DNA of 64,000 bases, taken from assembly GCF_014204795.1 (NCBI RefSeq), contig NZ_JACHMB010000001.1, positions 12,304,501-12,368,500 of the forward strand, given 5' to 3'. The stretch is from Nonomuraea jabiensis (lineage in GTDB: Bacteria > Actinomycetota > Actinomycetes > Streptosporangiales > Streptosporangiaceae). This document shows, piece by piece, positions 50,928 to 59,158 of this stretch. The first letter of the stretch is position 1. Every line of letters starts with the position of its first letter. The notes below the pieces were generated by a model. That model was given only the letters and a program-made list of their open reading frames with translations. It had not been told where the DNA came from and ran no database searches. A program made the translations under genes and the position numbers.

Positions 50928-53050
50928 CCCCGCCGATGACGCTGCGGATCGCGAACTGCAGCGGCTTCTACGGCGACCGCCTCTCGGCCGCCAGGGAGAT
51001 GGTCGAGGGCGGCCCGATCGACGTGCTCACCGGCGACTGGCTGGCCGAGCTGACCATGCTCATCCTCGCCGGAAACCGCCTCAAGGGCCGCCCGGGGTAC
51101 GCGCCGACGTTCCTCCGGCAGTTGGAGGACGTCCTGGGCCCCTGCCTCGATAAATCCATCAAAATCGTGACCAACGCCGGCGGCCTGGACCCGGCCGGCT
51201 GCGCGGAAGCGGTTCACGACCTCGCCACCCGCCTCGGCCTGTCCCCCACGATCGCCCACATCACGGGCGACGACCTCACCGGCCGCCCCCTGGACCTGAC
51301 CAACGCCGACACCGGCGAACCCCTCACCGCGACCCCCCTGACCGCGAACGCCTACCTCGGCGGCCGCCCCATCGCCACCGCCCTCGCGGCGGGCGCGGAC
51401 GTGGTGGTGACCGGCCGCGTGACGGACGCCGCCCTGGTGACCGGCCCCGGCATCTGGCGGTACGGGTGGGGGCCCGGCGACCTGGACCAGCTGGCGGGCT
51501 CGGTGGTGGCGGGACACGTCATCGAGTGCGGCTGCCAGGCGACCGGCGGGAACTACGCGTTCTTCCAGGACGTACCGGACCTGGCGCACTGCGGCTTCCC
51601 CATCGCCGAGCTGAACGCGGACGGCTCCGCCGTGATCACCAAGCACCCCGGCACGGGCGGGCTGGTCTCGGTCGGCACGGTCACGGCGCAGCTCGTGTAC
51701 GAGCTCGGGGGCCCGCGCTACCTGGGACCTGACGTGGTGGCCCGCTTCGACACGATCACCCTCACGGACGACGGCCCCGACCGCGTCCTGATCTCGGGCG
51801 TCCGGGGAGAGCCGCCGCCCGACACCCTCAAGGTGGCCGTCAACTACCTGGCGGGCTACCGCAACACGATGACCCTGGTGCTGACGGGCCTGGACGTGGA
51901 GGCCAAGGCCCGGGCCGCCCAGGACGCCCTCTGGGCCCGCGTCCCCCGGGACTCGTTCGACCGGGTGGACGTGGAGCTGACGGACACGGGCCTGCTGCGG
52001 ATCACCGTCATGGACGCCGACGAACGCCGGGCGGGGCGCACGTTCTCCTCCGCCGTGGTGGAGACGGGGCTCGCCAGCTACCCGGGCTTCTACGCCCTCA
52101 CCCCACCGGGCAGCGCCACGCCGTACGGGGTCTACTGGCCGGTCCTCGTCCCCGCCTCGGAGGTCCACCCCCAGATCTTCCTCAACGGCACCGAACTCCC
52201 CCCACCCACCTCCCCCACCCCCGCCGCCGCGCCAGGCGCTTCGGTCCCGCCAAACCCGGAGACGGCGGACGCGACGGAGACGGCGGACGCGACAGGCGCG
52301 ACGGAGGCGGCCGGCGCGACGGCGACAGGCGCGACGGAGGCGGCCGGCGCGACTCGCGCGGCGGGCGCGACCGAAGCCACCGCCCCACAACCCGCACCGG
52401 CCCTCCTCCCAGTGCCGGGTCGGCGAGAAGCCGCACGGCGCGACCCGGCGCCCGCGAACGGCGAGCAAGGAGCCGGGACCGCCATCGGGAACGACGTGCA
52501 AGAAGCCGAGAGCACCACCGGAAACGACGGGCAAGGGGCCGAGAGCGCCGCCGGAAACCACGAGCAAGGGGCTGGGGGCGGCGGGCGAGGAGCCGGGGGC
52601 GTGGCAGGTGTGCAAGGGCTCGGGTCCTCAGGTGCGGGGCAGGTGTCCGCAGGGGAGCGGCAGGCGGCTGGGGGCGAGCCTTCGAGGCGCGAGGCGTCGG
52701 CGGTCGGGCCTCAGGTGGGGGTGCGGGTGCCGTTGGGGCGGATTGCCGGGGCGCGGTCCGGGGACAAGGGCGGGAACGCGAACCTGGGCGTCTGGGCCGA
52801 CACCCAGGAGCGGTACGACTGGCTGGCCGCCCACCTCACCCCCGACACCCTCAAAAGCCTCCTCCCGACCCTCGCCCCCCACCGCATCGACCGCTACGAA
52901 CTTCCCAACATCAAGGCGCTCAACTTCGTCATCCACGGCCTCCTCGGCAGGGGTGTGGCGGCGAGCCCCAGGATGGACCCGCAGGCGAAGGCGTTGGGCG
53001 AGGAGTTGCGGGCGAGGGAGGTGGACGTACCTCCGCACCTACGAGACTGA
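50924..53050 (+). CDS. AtuA-family (DUF1446) protein with a long low-complexity insert
   Basis: A 708-residue protein; family members are usually about 550-600. Domain 1 (about 6-425): LRIANCSGFYGDRLSAAREMVEGG, IKIVTNAGGLDPAGCAEA, VVVTGRVTDAALVTGPG. Then about 170 residues rich in Ala, Thr, Gly, Glu (428-598) with tandem repeats. The C-terminal domain (about 600-705) has IAGARSGDKGGNANLGVW, the AtuA ferredoxin-like signature. AtuA is required for acyclic terpene use in Pseudomonas, with an undefined reaction. The 3' end overlaps the convergent ROK gene by 12 bp. Confidence 0.87.
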   Translation: MTPPMTLRIANCSGFYGDRLSAAREMVEGGPIDVLTGDWLAELTMLILAGNRLKGRPGYAPTFLRQLEDVLGPCLDKSIKIVTNAGGLDPAGCAEAVHDLATRLGLSPTIAHITGDDLTGRPLDLTNADTGEPLTATPLTANAYLGGRPIATALAAGADVVVTGRVTDAALVTGPGIWRYGWGPGDLDQLAGSVVAGHVIECGCQATGGNYAFFQDVPDLAHCGFPIAELNADGSAVITKHPGTGGLVSVGTVTAQLVYELGGPRYLGPDVVARFDTITLTDDGPDRVLISGVRGEPPPDTLKVAVNYLAGYRNTMTLVLTGLDVEAKARAAQDALWARVPRDSFDRVDVELTDTGLLRITVMDADERRAGRTFSSAVVETGLASYPGFYALTPPGSATPYGVYWPVLVPASEVHPQIFLNGTELPPPTSPTPAAAPGASVPPNPETADATETADATGATEAAGATATGATEAAGATRAAGATEATAPQPAPALLPVPGRREAARRDPAPANGEQGAGTAIGNDVQEAESTTGNDGQGAESAAGNHEQGAGGGGRGAGGVAGVQGLGSSGAGQVSAGERQAAGGEPSRREASAVGPQVGVRVPLGRIAGARSGDKGGNANLGVWADTQERYDWLAAHLTPDTLKSLLPTLAPHRIDRYELPNIKALNFVIHGLLGRGVAASPRMDPQAKALGEELRAREVDVPPHLRD
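52258..52353. repeat. In-frame tandem repeats inside the AtuA-like gene
   Basis: An 18-bp unit twice (52258-52275, 52276-52293; ETADAT) and a 29-bp identical segment at 52292-52320 and 52325-52353 with a 33-bp period (TGATEAAGATA-type). All units are multiples of 3, so the frame is kept. Confidence 0.85.
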
Positions 53051-53902
53051 CCGCCAGCCCAGCAGCCCGGCCCCGAGGAGCCCGGCCCGTACGCCGAGGG
53101 ACGACGCCACCACCTCCGGTGCCCGCCGGAAGGCCAGCCGCCCCGCCAGCCGCTCCCGCAGCGGCACCAGCAGCGCGTCCCCCGCCAGCGAGACCCCGCC
53201 CCCGATGATGATGCGCGCCGGGTCGAGCAGCAGGGTGTACGTGGCCAGCGCCAGGGCGAGCGTGTCCACGGCCGACGACCACACCTCCGCCGCCCGTTCG
53301 TCCCCCTCGGCGGCCAGGCGCGCCACGTCCGCGGCGGTGCCCGAGCCGTAGCGTGCCGCGATGGCCCCGCCCGACGCGTACGCGGCCAGGCAGCCCCGCT
53401 GCCCGCACCCGCAGGCCAGACCGTCGGGCCGGACCGGGATGTGACCGATCTGCCCGGCGAAGCCGCCGGCGCCCCCGTACAGCGAGCCCGACAGGACGAC
53501 CGCGCCCGCGATACCCGTACCGATGGGGAGGAACAGGACGTCGTCCCCGCCCGCCCCGTAGGCCAGCTCGGCCTCCCCGGCCGAGCGGACGTCGTGTCCG
53601 AGCGCCACCGGCACGTCCACGTCCGCGAACGACGAGACGGGCACGTCCCGCCACCCGAAGGCCGCGGAGTAGACGGCGTGGGTGGGCGTGACCAGCCCCG
53701 GCACCGCCAGCCCCACGGCGAGCGGGCGACGCCCGGCGCGGGGCCGCGCCAGGTCCGCGACGAAGGCGGAGACGGCCGCGATCACCTGGTCGGCGCCGCG
53801 AGGCGTCGCACGTCGCTCGAAATGCAGAATTGTCCCGTCCCGGGCGACAAATCCGCCTTTGAAGGTGGTACCGCCGACATCGACTGCAACGACGTAATCC
53901 AT
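53039..53902 (-). CDS. ROK family sugar kinase
   Basis: A 287-residue kinase without the HTH of ROK repressors. Phosphate loop VAVDVGGTTFKGG at the start, LPIGTGIAGAVV, and the zinc/substrate motif GLACGCGQRGCLAAYASGG (about residue 165), with GGGVSLAGD near the end. It phosphorylates glucose or an N-acetylhexosamine. ATG 53902 is the start; the divergent GNAT gene begins 28 bp away, with CCTAGG shared between them. Confidence 0.88.
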   Translation of the reverse strand: MDYVVAVDVGGTTFKGGFVARDGTILHFERRATPRGADQVIAAVSAFVADLARPRAGRRPLAVGLAVPGLVTPTHAVYSAAFGWRDVPVSSFADVDVPVALGHDVRSAGEAELAYGAGGDDVLFLPIGTGIAGAVVLSGSLYGGAGGFAGQIGHIPVRPDGLACGCGQRGCLAAYASGGAIAARYGSGTAADVARLAAEGDERAAEVWSSAVDTLALALATYTLLLDPARIIIGGGVSLAGDALLVPLRERLAGRLAFRRAPEVVASSLGVRAGLLGAGLLGWRSVS

Positions 53903-53917
53903 CGCGCCATCGTCCCC

Positions 53918-53923
53918 TAGGGT
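53918..53923 (+). promoter_or_regulatory. -10 (TAGGGT) of the GNAT gene
   Basis: Ends 6 nt before ATG 53930. Confidence 0.5.
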
Positions 53924-53929
53924 GCAACC

Positions 53930-54736
53930 ATGACCATCCGCCGCCTCACCCAAGAGGACCTCGACGACTGCACCCGCCTGGCCAAGGACCGCGGCTGGCC
54001 CCCCGAGCGTCACAAGTGGAGCCTCCTGCTGGAGGTCGGCGAGGCGTACGGCATCGACGCCCCCGACGGCGACGGCCTGGCCTCCACGAACATCCTGACC
54101 TGCTACGGCGACGACCACGCCGTGATCAGCATGGTCCTCACCGCGTCCAGGTACGCCAGGCAGGGGCTGGCCCGGCGGCTCATGGAGCACGTGATGGAGC
54201 GGGCCGGCGGCCGCACGGTCTCCCTCTTCGCCACCGACAACGGGCGTCCCCTGTACGAGCAGATGGGGTTCCGCGTCGTCGGCGGGGTCGTCAAGCACAC
54301 GGGCGTGTTCGCGGGCGAGCCGTCGGGCCGGACCCGCCCCGCCACGGAGGCCGACCTGGACGAGATCGTGAAGCTGGACGCGGAGCTGTTCGGTACGGAC
54401 AGGTCGGCGTTGCTGCGGCGGATGTTCGACTTCGGCGAGCGGGTACGGGTCGCGGACGGCGGCTTCGGCCACTGCTGGCGCAACGACGACAACACCGTGA
54501 TCGGCCCGGTCGTGGCGCGGGACGAGGAGACCGCGCGGGCGCTGATCGGGGACCTGGCGCTGGACGTGGGCGGCGAGGTGCGGATGGACCTGGACGGGGC
54601 GATGGACGGCCTGGTCGCGTGGGCGGTCGCGCACGGCATGGGCAACCCGTGGGGGACCGCGAGGATGGTGTACGGGGGCGACCTGCCGGGCGAGCGCGCC
54701 TGCCAGTTCCTGCCATTCATGCAGGCACTGGGCTGA
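53930..54736 (+). CDS. GNAT N-acetyltransferase, two-domain
   Basis: A 268-residue protein. First GNAT domain at 1-100 with the acetyl-CoA loop RYARQGLARRLMEHVMERAGGRTVSLFATDNGRPLYEQMGF; a second, partial GNAT-like half (about 118-265: RPATEADLDEIVKLDAELFGTDRSALL). This arrangement is common in actinobacterial acetyltransferases of unknown substrate. Leaderless start after TAGGGT. Confidence 0.85.
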   Translation: MTIRRLTQEDLDDCTRLAKDRGWPPERHKWSLLLEVGEAYGIDAPDGDGLASTNILTCYGDDHAVISMVLTASRYARQGLARRLMEHVMERAGGRTVSLFATDNGRPLYEQMGFRVVGGVVKHTGVFAGEPSGRTRPATEADLDEIVKLDAELFGTDRSALLRRMFDFGERVRVADGGFGHCWRNDDNTVIGPVVARDEETARALIGDLALDVGGEVRMDLDGAMDGLVAWAVAHGMGNPWGTARMVYGGDLPGERACQFLPFMQALG

Positions 54737-54762
54737 CCACCCGGCGCCAGGTTGAGCGGGAC

Positions 54763-54816
54763 GGCACCACCTGGCCCCACGGCACCACCTGGCCCCACGG
54801 TGCCGCCTGACCTCAC
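54763..54816. repeat. 18-bp tandem repeat in an intergenic region
   Basis: GGCACCACCTGGCCCCAC at 54763-54780 and 54781-54798 (identical), and a degenerate third copy at 54799-54816. The surrounding gap 54737-55015 holds no gene that I can support; it should hold the promoter of the phosphotransferase gene (TAGGGT at about 54975). Confidence 0.8.
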
Positions 54817-55015
54817 GGTGCCGAGCGCCGCACCGCGCCGAGTTTGCCGCACCCCGCCGGGTGGCCCCTACGCTTGGTGGCCCCACTGTGCCAGGCCGCC
54901 GGACGGTGCTGGGTGGCTGCATGCGCTGGGCTGGGCCGGGGGTGATGGGTTGACCGGGTGTGTGGGGCTCTCGTAGGGTCGGGCGACCAGAATATGATTC
55001 TGCCGAGGGACGATC

Positions 55016-56029
55016 ATGACCTCCACCCACATCGACGTCAGCGCCATCGACTTCGCCGCGCTCGGCACGTGGATGGACGACCGGGGCCTGCCCGGCGGCC
55101 CGATCACGGGCGTCGCGCCGGTCCTGGGCGGCACGCAGAACGTCATGGTCCGCTTCGAGCGCGGCGGCCGCCCGTACATCCTGCGCCGGCCTCCCCTGCA
55201 CGCCCGCAGCAGGAGCAACGAGGTACTGCGCCGGGAGGCGCGGGTGCTGGCGGCGCTGCGCGGCACGGCCGTGCCCGCGCCCAGGCTGGTGGCCGCGCAG
55301 ACCGAGCGGGAGCCGGTGTTCTACCTGATGGAGCCGGTCGACGGGTTCAACCCCTCGACGGGGCTGCCGGAGCCGCACGCCTCCGACGCCGCGATCAGGC
55401 ACCGCATGGGGCTGGAGGCCGCGGCCGCGCTGGCCGAGCTGGGGCGGGTCGATCCGGGGGTGCTGCCGGGGTTCGGCAGGCCGGAGGGGTTCCTGGAGCG
55501 GCAGGTGCCGCGCTGGCTCAAGGAGCTCGACTCGTACGGCGAGCTGGACGGCTATCCGGGCCCCGACATTCCGGGTCTGCCCGAGACGGCCGACTGGCTG
55601 GTACGCAACCTGCCTCGGACGTTCACCCCGGGGATCATGCACGGCGACTACCACTTCGCGAACCTGATGTTCGCCTGCGACGGCCCCCGCGTGGCCGCGA
55701 TCGTGGACTGGGAGATGAGCACGATCGGCGACCCGCTGCTCGATCTCGGCTGGCTGCTGGCCACCTGGCCCAGCAACAACGGCCACGTCCCCGGGCTGCC
55801 GGAGCCGCGCGAGCTCGTCGAGTACTACGCGGCGCTGTCGGAGCGCGACCTGTCGGCCATCGGCTGGTACGCGGTGATGGCCTGCTTCAAGCTCGGCATC
55901 GTCCTGGAGGGCACGCACGCGCGGGCGTTCGCGGGAAAGGCACCAAAGGACATAGGGGACGTACTACACGAAACCACCCTGCAACTGTTCGAACGGGCAC
56001 ATCAGTTTATGGGCGGTGTTCTCGGCTGA
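55016..56029 (+). CDS. APH/ACAD10-like phosphotransferase
   Basis: A 337-residue kinase-fold protein: GVAPVLGGTQNVMVRFERGGRPYILRRPP (ATP site), EVLRREARVLAALRG, the catalytic loop MHGDYHFANLMF (about residue 208) and VDWEMSTIGDPLLDLGW (Mg site Asp). Relatives are the aminoglycoside-phosphotransferase-like domains of ACAD10/11, which phosphorylate 4-hydroxyacyl-CoAs. A resistance role is not implied. ATG 55016 has GAGGGA upstream. Confidence 0.87.
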   Translation: MTSTHIDVSAIDFAALGTWMDDRGLPGGPITGVAPVLGGTQNVMVRFERGGRPYILRRPPLHARSRSNEVLRREARVLAALRGTAVPAPRLVAAQTEREPVFYLMEPVDGFNPSTGLPEPHASDAAIRHRMGLEAAAALAELGRVDPGVLPGFGRPEGFLERQVPRWLKELDSYGELDGYPGPDIPGLPETADWLVRNLPRTFTPGIMHGDYHFANLMFACDGPRVAAIVDWEMSTIGDPLLDLGWLLATWPSNNGHVPGLPEPRELVEYYAALSERDLSAIGWYAVMACFKLGIVLEGTHARAFAGKAPKDIGDVLHETTLQLFERAHQFMGGVLG

Positions 56030-56068
56030 TTTCCGGAAAAACGATCACTTCTTAATCCCCGAGTCGTA

Positions 56069-56084
56069 CAATTGCGCGCAATTG
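56069..56084. promoter_or_regulatory. 16-bp palindrome CAATTGCGCGCAATTG (XRE-module box 1)
   Basis: Perfect palindrome 25 bp upstream of the 86-residue gene. Two CAATTGC units face each other. Confidence 0.65.
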
Positions 56085-56109
56085 CACCAGCTATCGGGTA
56101 AGGATCGTC

Positions 56110-56370
56110 ATGCGAATGCGGTTCCTCGGCTCCACCTCGGAGGCGGGCGCCTGTCCCACCCTGTACGAGACCGACCGCGGCACCATCGTCGTGCAAGGTC
56201 TGCAAGTCACCGACGCGGAGGCGCTCGCGGACCTCCGTGACGTGCTCGACGGCGAGACCGCGGTCGAGGTTCCGCGCGAGCTCATCACCGAAATCGCCCG
56301 CCGGGTCCTCCCCGACGGCCCGGCAACCGCTTTCCCGACCAGCGGAGAAACACCCTCGGCAACCGCTTGA
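56110..56370 (+). CDS. Small XRE-associated protein, unknown function
   Basis: An 86-residue protein (MRMRFLGSTSEAGACPTLYETDRGTIVVQGLQV, then ADLRDVLDGETAVEVPRELI). I recall this family, with pattern FLGxxSxxGxCPTLYxTDRxxxVVQG, next to DUF5753 XRE regulators in Streptosporangiales and Streptomyces; no biochemical role is known. ATG 56110 has AAGGA upstream. It is 57 bp before the XRE gene. Confidence 0.7.
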   Translation: MRMRFLGSTSEAGACPTLYETDRGTIVVQGLQVTDAEALADLRDVLDGETAVEVPRELITEIARRVLPDGPATAFPTSGETPSATA

Positions 56371-56373
56371 TCA

Positions 56374-56381
56374 CAATTGCG
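56374..56381. promoter_or_regulatory. CAATTGCG half-site (XRE-module box 2)
   Basis: Copy of the box unit 47 bp upstream of the XRE start, at about -50 relative to the leaderless promoter. Confidence 0.4.
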
Positions 56382-56413
56382 AGTGGCACTGGCATGATCG
56401 ACGCAAGCAGGGC

Positions 56414-56419
56414 TAGCCT
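56414..56419 (+). promoter_or_regulatory. -10 (TAGCCT) of the XRE gene
   Basis: Ends 8 nt before GTG 56428. Confidence 0.4.
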
Positions 56420-56427
56420 CTTGCGGC

Positions 56428-57279
56428 GTGACGTCGTTTCAGCAGGCGCGCATCGACCTCGGCGGGCAGTTACGACAGCTGCGCGAGTCCGCCCACCTGT
56501 CGGGCAAGGAGCTGGCCCAGCGCCTGAGCTGGCAGCCGTCCAAGGTCTCCCGTCTGGAGAACGCCCGGCAGACCGCCACGGAGGATGACGTGGTCGTATG
56601 GGCGCAGGCCGTACGCGCCTCACCCGACACGACCGACGAGCTCATCAGGCAGGCCATCGCGCTGCTCGAACGGCACGACGACTGGAAGCAGCGCCACCGC
56701 AGCGGCCTGGCCGCCCTCCAGGAGGACATCCGCGACCTGGAGGCGCGCACGAAGCTGTTCCGGGTGTTCGAGGCCGGCATCATCGTGGGCCTGCTGCAGA
56801 CCTCCGAATACGCCAGGCACGTCTTCCGCAAGGTCAAGCGCCTCTACAGCGCGGCCGACCAGATCGACGCGGCGGTGCGGGTGCGGATGCAGCGCCAGGA
56901 GATCCTGTACGACCGGACGCGCACGTTCAGGTTCGTGGTGACGGAGGCGGCACTGCGCACCGCCCTCGCCCCGCCGGAGGTGATGCGCGGCCAGCTCGAC
57001 CGATTACTCGCCGTCAGCACGCTGCCGAACGTCGAGTTCGGCGTGATCCCGTTCAGCTCGGAGCTGCCGTCGAGCCCGATCAACGGCTTCTGGATCTACA
57101 ACGAGGCCATGGTCGGGGTGGCCACCATGACGAAAGACCTGATCCTTCGCGATCCCGATGACATCGGCTTCTACGTCCGGGCCTTCGATGACTATGCGAA
57201 GGTGGCGGAGTTCGACGAACCCGGGCGGGAGGTCATCATCAGAATTCTTCACGATTACCGCAAACAAACGTCACATTAA
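56428..57279 (+). CDS. XRE family regulator with DUF5753
   Basis: A 283-residue regulator. HTH_3 at the N-terminus (LRQLRESAHLSGKELAQRLSWQPSKVSRLENARQT, about residues 16-50); DUF5753 (about 95-275: FRVFEAGIIVGLLQTSEYARHVF ... PNVEFGVIPFSS). These WhiJ-type regulators work with small partner proteins encoded beside them, and both flanking small genes fit that role. GTG start after TAGCCT. Confidence 0.9.
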   Translation: MTSFQQARIDLGGQLRQLRESAHLSGKELAQRLSWQPSKVSRLENARQTATEDDVVVWAQAVRASPDTTDELIRQAIALLERHDDWKQRHRSGLAALQEDIRDLEARTKLFRVFEAGIIVGLLQTSEYARHVFRKVKRLYSAADQIDAAVRVRMQRQEILYDRTRTFRFVVTEAALRTALAPPEVMRGQLDRLLAVSTLPNVEFGVIPFSSELPSSPINGFWIYNEAMVGVATMTKDLILRDPDDIGFYVRAFDDYAKVAEFDEPGREVIIRILHDYRKQTSH

Positions 57280-57284
57280 CCGCA

Positions 57285-57292
57285 GCAATTGC
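57285..57292. promoter_or_regulatory. GCAATTGC palindrome (XRE-module box 3)
   Basis: 8-bp palindrome 57 bp upstream of the 88-residue gene; a related TGCAATTC lies at 57314-57321. Confidence 0.4.
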
Positions 57293-57348
57293 TTGCCTCC
57301 TCACCCAAGATCGTGCAATTCTGTCGCGAGACGTTGCGGAGGTGACGC

Positions 57349-57615
57349 ATGATGCTTGATACCGCGCTCTGCCTCGAGCGATTCGCCTGGCACGCAGGTC
57401 GTCACGCTGACCTGACCGTCCAGAGCCTCGCCCTGGCGAGCGACCCGGCGTACGTGTCGGTCCGCAACCGCTTCTCGGCCACGCTGACGGAGACGGTGAC
57501 GTGCTCGGACGAGGGCGCGTACATCACCTCGTGGGGCTACCGCCTGGGCACCGCCGAGGACGTCGAGTCCGCCGCCGCCCGCCTCGCCTTCCTCCTCGCC
57601 GCCCTCCCCGCCTGA
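57349..57615 (+). CDS. Small hypothetical protein after the XRE gene
   Basis: An 88-residue protein (CLERFAWHAGRHADLTVQSLALASDPAYVSVRNRFSATLTETVTCSDEGAYITSWGYRLG). No family is assigned with certainty. GGAGGTGA precedes the tandem ATG-ATG start (57349/57352), a strong ribosome site, in contrast to the leaderless XRE gene. It is transcribed in the same direction, so probably belongs to the XRE module. Confidence 0.6.
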   Translation: MMLDTALCLERFAWHAGRHADLTVQSLALASDPAYVSVRNRFSATLTETVTCSDEGAYITSWGYRLGTAEDVESAAARLAFLLAALPA

Positions 57616-58169
57616 CCCTGCCCGCACCTGGCCCGAAACACGCCTTACGGCCCCCGGCCCGGAATTTCGGCCCGCACCCCGCAGGCACCACCGCTTCGAC
57701 GCGCTCGCCGGCTCCGCGCCCTGAGCCGCTGGTCCCGGCACGCGCCCTCCCGATGGCGGCCTTCCGGCACGGGCCCTCCGATAGCCCGCTCCGGCACGGG
57801 CTCCCCTCACAGTCCCGACAACGCCACCGCCCGCACCCATGCCCGCCAGAGCACGCTCCAGCGCCCCCAGGACACCCCCTCGCGTCGCCCGGACAGGCGA
57901 CGGCGGGCAAGGGGGCCGCAACGCCCCTGTGGACGCCGTTCGGTGCCGCCCGCTCGTTTCCCAGGATGTGCAATCGCCGGGCGGCGCCGCCGGAGCAGTG
58001 GCGCCCCCGCCCACTCCGAGGGGAGCAACGGCTCGGGCCATGCGGCGGCACCGGGTCAGCGGCTCAACGGGCCGCGCCGAGTCGGCGAGCGCGCCGAAGC
58101 GGGGGCGGGCCGAAGCGGGACCGGGCCGTTGACGGACGGCGAGCGCGCCGAAGTGGTGGGTCCAGCCTG
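57616..58169. other. Gene-free stretch of 554 bases
   Basis: Very GC-rich. The open frames in it have Arg/Gly/Pro-biased, low-complexity translations without domains, so I call none. A 16-bp direct repeat GGCGAGCGCGCCGAAG occurs at 58084-58099 and 58138-58153. Confidence 0.5.
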
Positions 58170-59144
58170 TCAGCAGCCGGCTTTGTAGAGGATCTTCTGC
58201 ACCTCCGGCTGGTCCACGTTCTGCGCGGTGACGATGGTGGCGTCTGTCGGGATCGACGGCGTGACCTGCTGCCCCTTGACCGCCGCCACCGCCTGCTCCA
58301 CCCCCTTGGCCCCGATGTCCCCGGGCAACTGGGCGATGAGCGCCTGCACGACGCCGTCCTTGAGCTGCTTCACCTGCGCGGGCCCAGCGTCGAAGCCCAC
58401 CATCTTGACCTGCCCCAGCTTGCCCGCCTGCTGGAGCGCGGACCCCGCGCCGGTGGCGGAGTTGAGGTTCGTGGCGAAGACCCCGGCCAGGTCGGGATCC
58501 TTGGCCAGAGCCGCGTTGACGATCTTGGATGCCTCGCCGACGTCGTTGTGCGAGTACTGCACGCCCAGATACGAGATCCCGGGATGCGAAGCCTTGATCT
58601 CGTCCTCGAACCCCTTGATGCGGGCGTCCACGGTGCTCACGCCCGGGTCCGTGGAGATGACCAGCGCCTTGCCCTTGTCGCCGATCTGCTCCGCCAGCGC
58701 CTTGGCCGCCGCCGCCCCGCCCTTGACGTTGTCGGTGCTGATCCTGGACAGGCCGATGCCCGGGTCCTCGACCACCGTGTCCACCAGGATGATCTTGATG
58801 CCCTGCTGCTTGGCCTGGGTCAGCGGCGCGATCATGGCTTTGACGTCGGTCGGCGCGATGAGCATGGCATCCGGCTTGCTCGCCACCACGGAGTTGACGA
58901 TCGGCGTCTGCAACGTCGGGTCGAACTTCTGCGGCCCCTGGACGTCCAGCGCCACGCCCAGCTCCTTGGCCTTGGCCTTCGCCCCGCAGGCCATGGTCTC
59001 GTAGAACTCCTCGCCCGCCAGCCCCTGCACGAGCGTCACCCTGACCTGGCCGCCGCCTCCGCCCTGCCCGCCCTGCCCGCCCTGCCCGCCGCAGGCGGCG
59101 ATCGTCAACAGCAGCGTTCCCAGAGCTGCCACAGCCTTGCGCAT
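58170..59144 (-). CDS. Sugar ABC transporter substrate-binding lipoprotein (RbsB/peripla_BP_4 type)
   Basis: A 324-residue lipoprotein with lipobox TIAAC, a GGQ repeat linker and then the sugar-binding fold: ACGAKAKAKELGVALDVQGP, PDAMLIAPTDVKAMIAPLTQAKQQGIKIILVDT, and DPDLAGVFATNLNSATGAG. Likely ligand is a pentose, hexose or inositol. ATG 59144 follows AGGAGGAGG. It ends the operon on the minus strand. Confidence 0.9.
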   Translation of the reverse strand: MRKAVAALGTLLLTIAACGGQGGQGGQGGGGGQVRVTLVQGLAGEEFYETMACGAKAKAKELGVALDVQGPQKFDPTLQTPIVNSVVASKPDAMLIAPTDVKAMIAPLTQAKQQGIKIILVDTVVEDPGIGLSRISTDNVKGGAAAAKALAEQIGDKGKALVISTDPGVSTVDARIKGFEDEIKASHPGISYLGVQYSHNDVGEASKIVNAALAKDPDLAGVFATNLNSATGAGSALQQAGKLGQVKMVGFDAGPAQVKQLKDGVVQALIAQLPGDIGAKGVEQAVAAVKGQQVTPSIPTDATIVTAQNVDQPEVQKILYKAGC

Positions 59145-59158
59145 CGTGGTGCCTCCTC

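Noticed and set aside
52258..52353. Repeats here considered as a CRISPR array
   Set aside because: Units are adjacent, in frame and without spacers; no other array or cas gene is present.
55016..56029. Aminoglycoside resistance kinase
   Set aside because: The fold is APH-like, but the sequence fits the ACAD10-like metabolic group and nothing nearby suggests resistance.
57524..58051. 175-codon minus-strand frame in the 57.6-58.2 kb gap
   Set aside because: Low-complexity Gly/Arg/Cys-rich translation, no start signal, overlaps the 88-residue gene.
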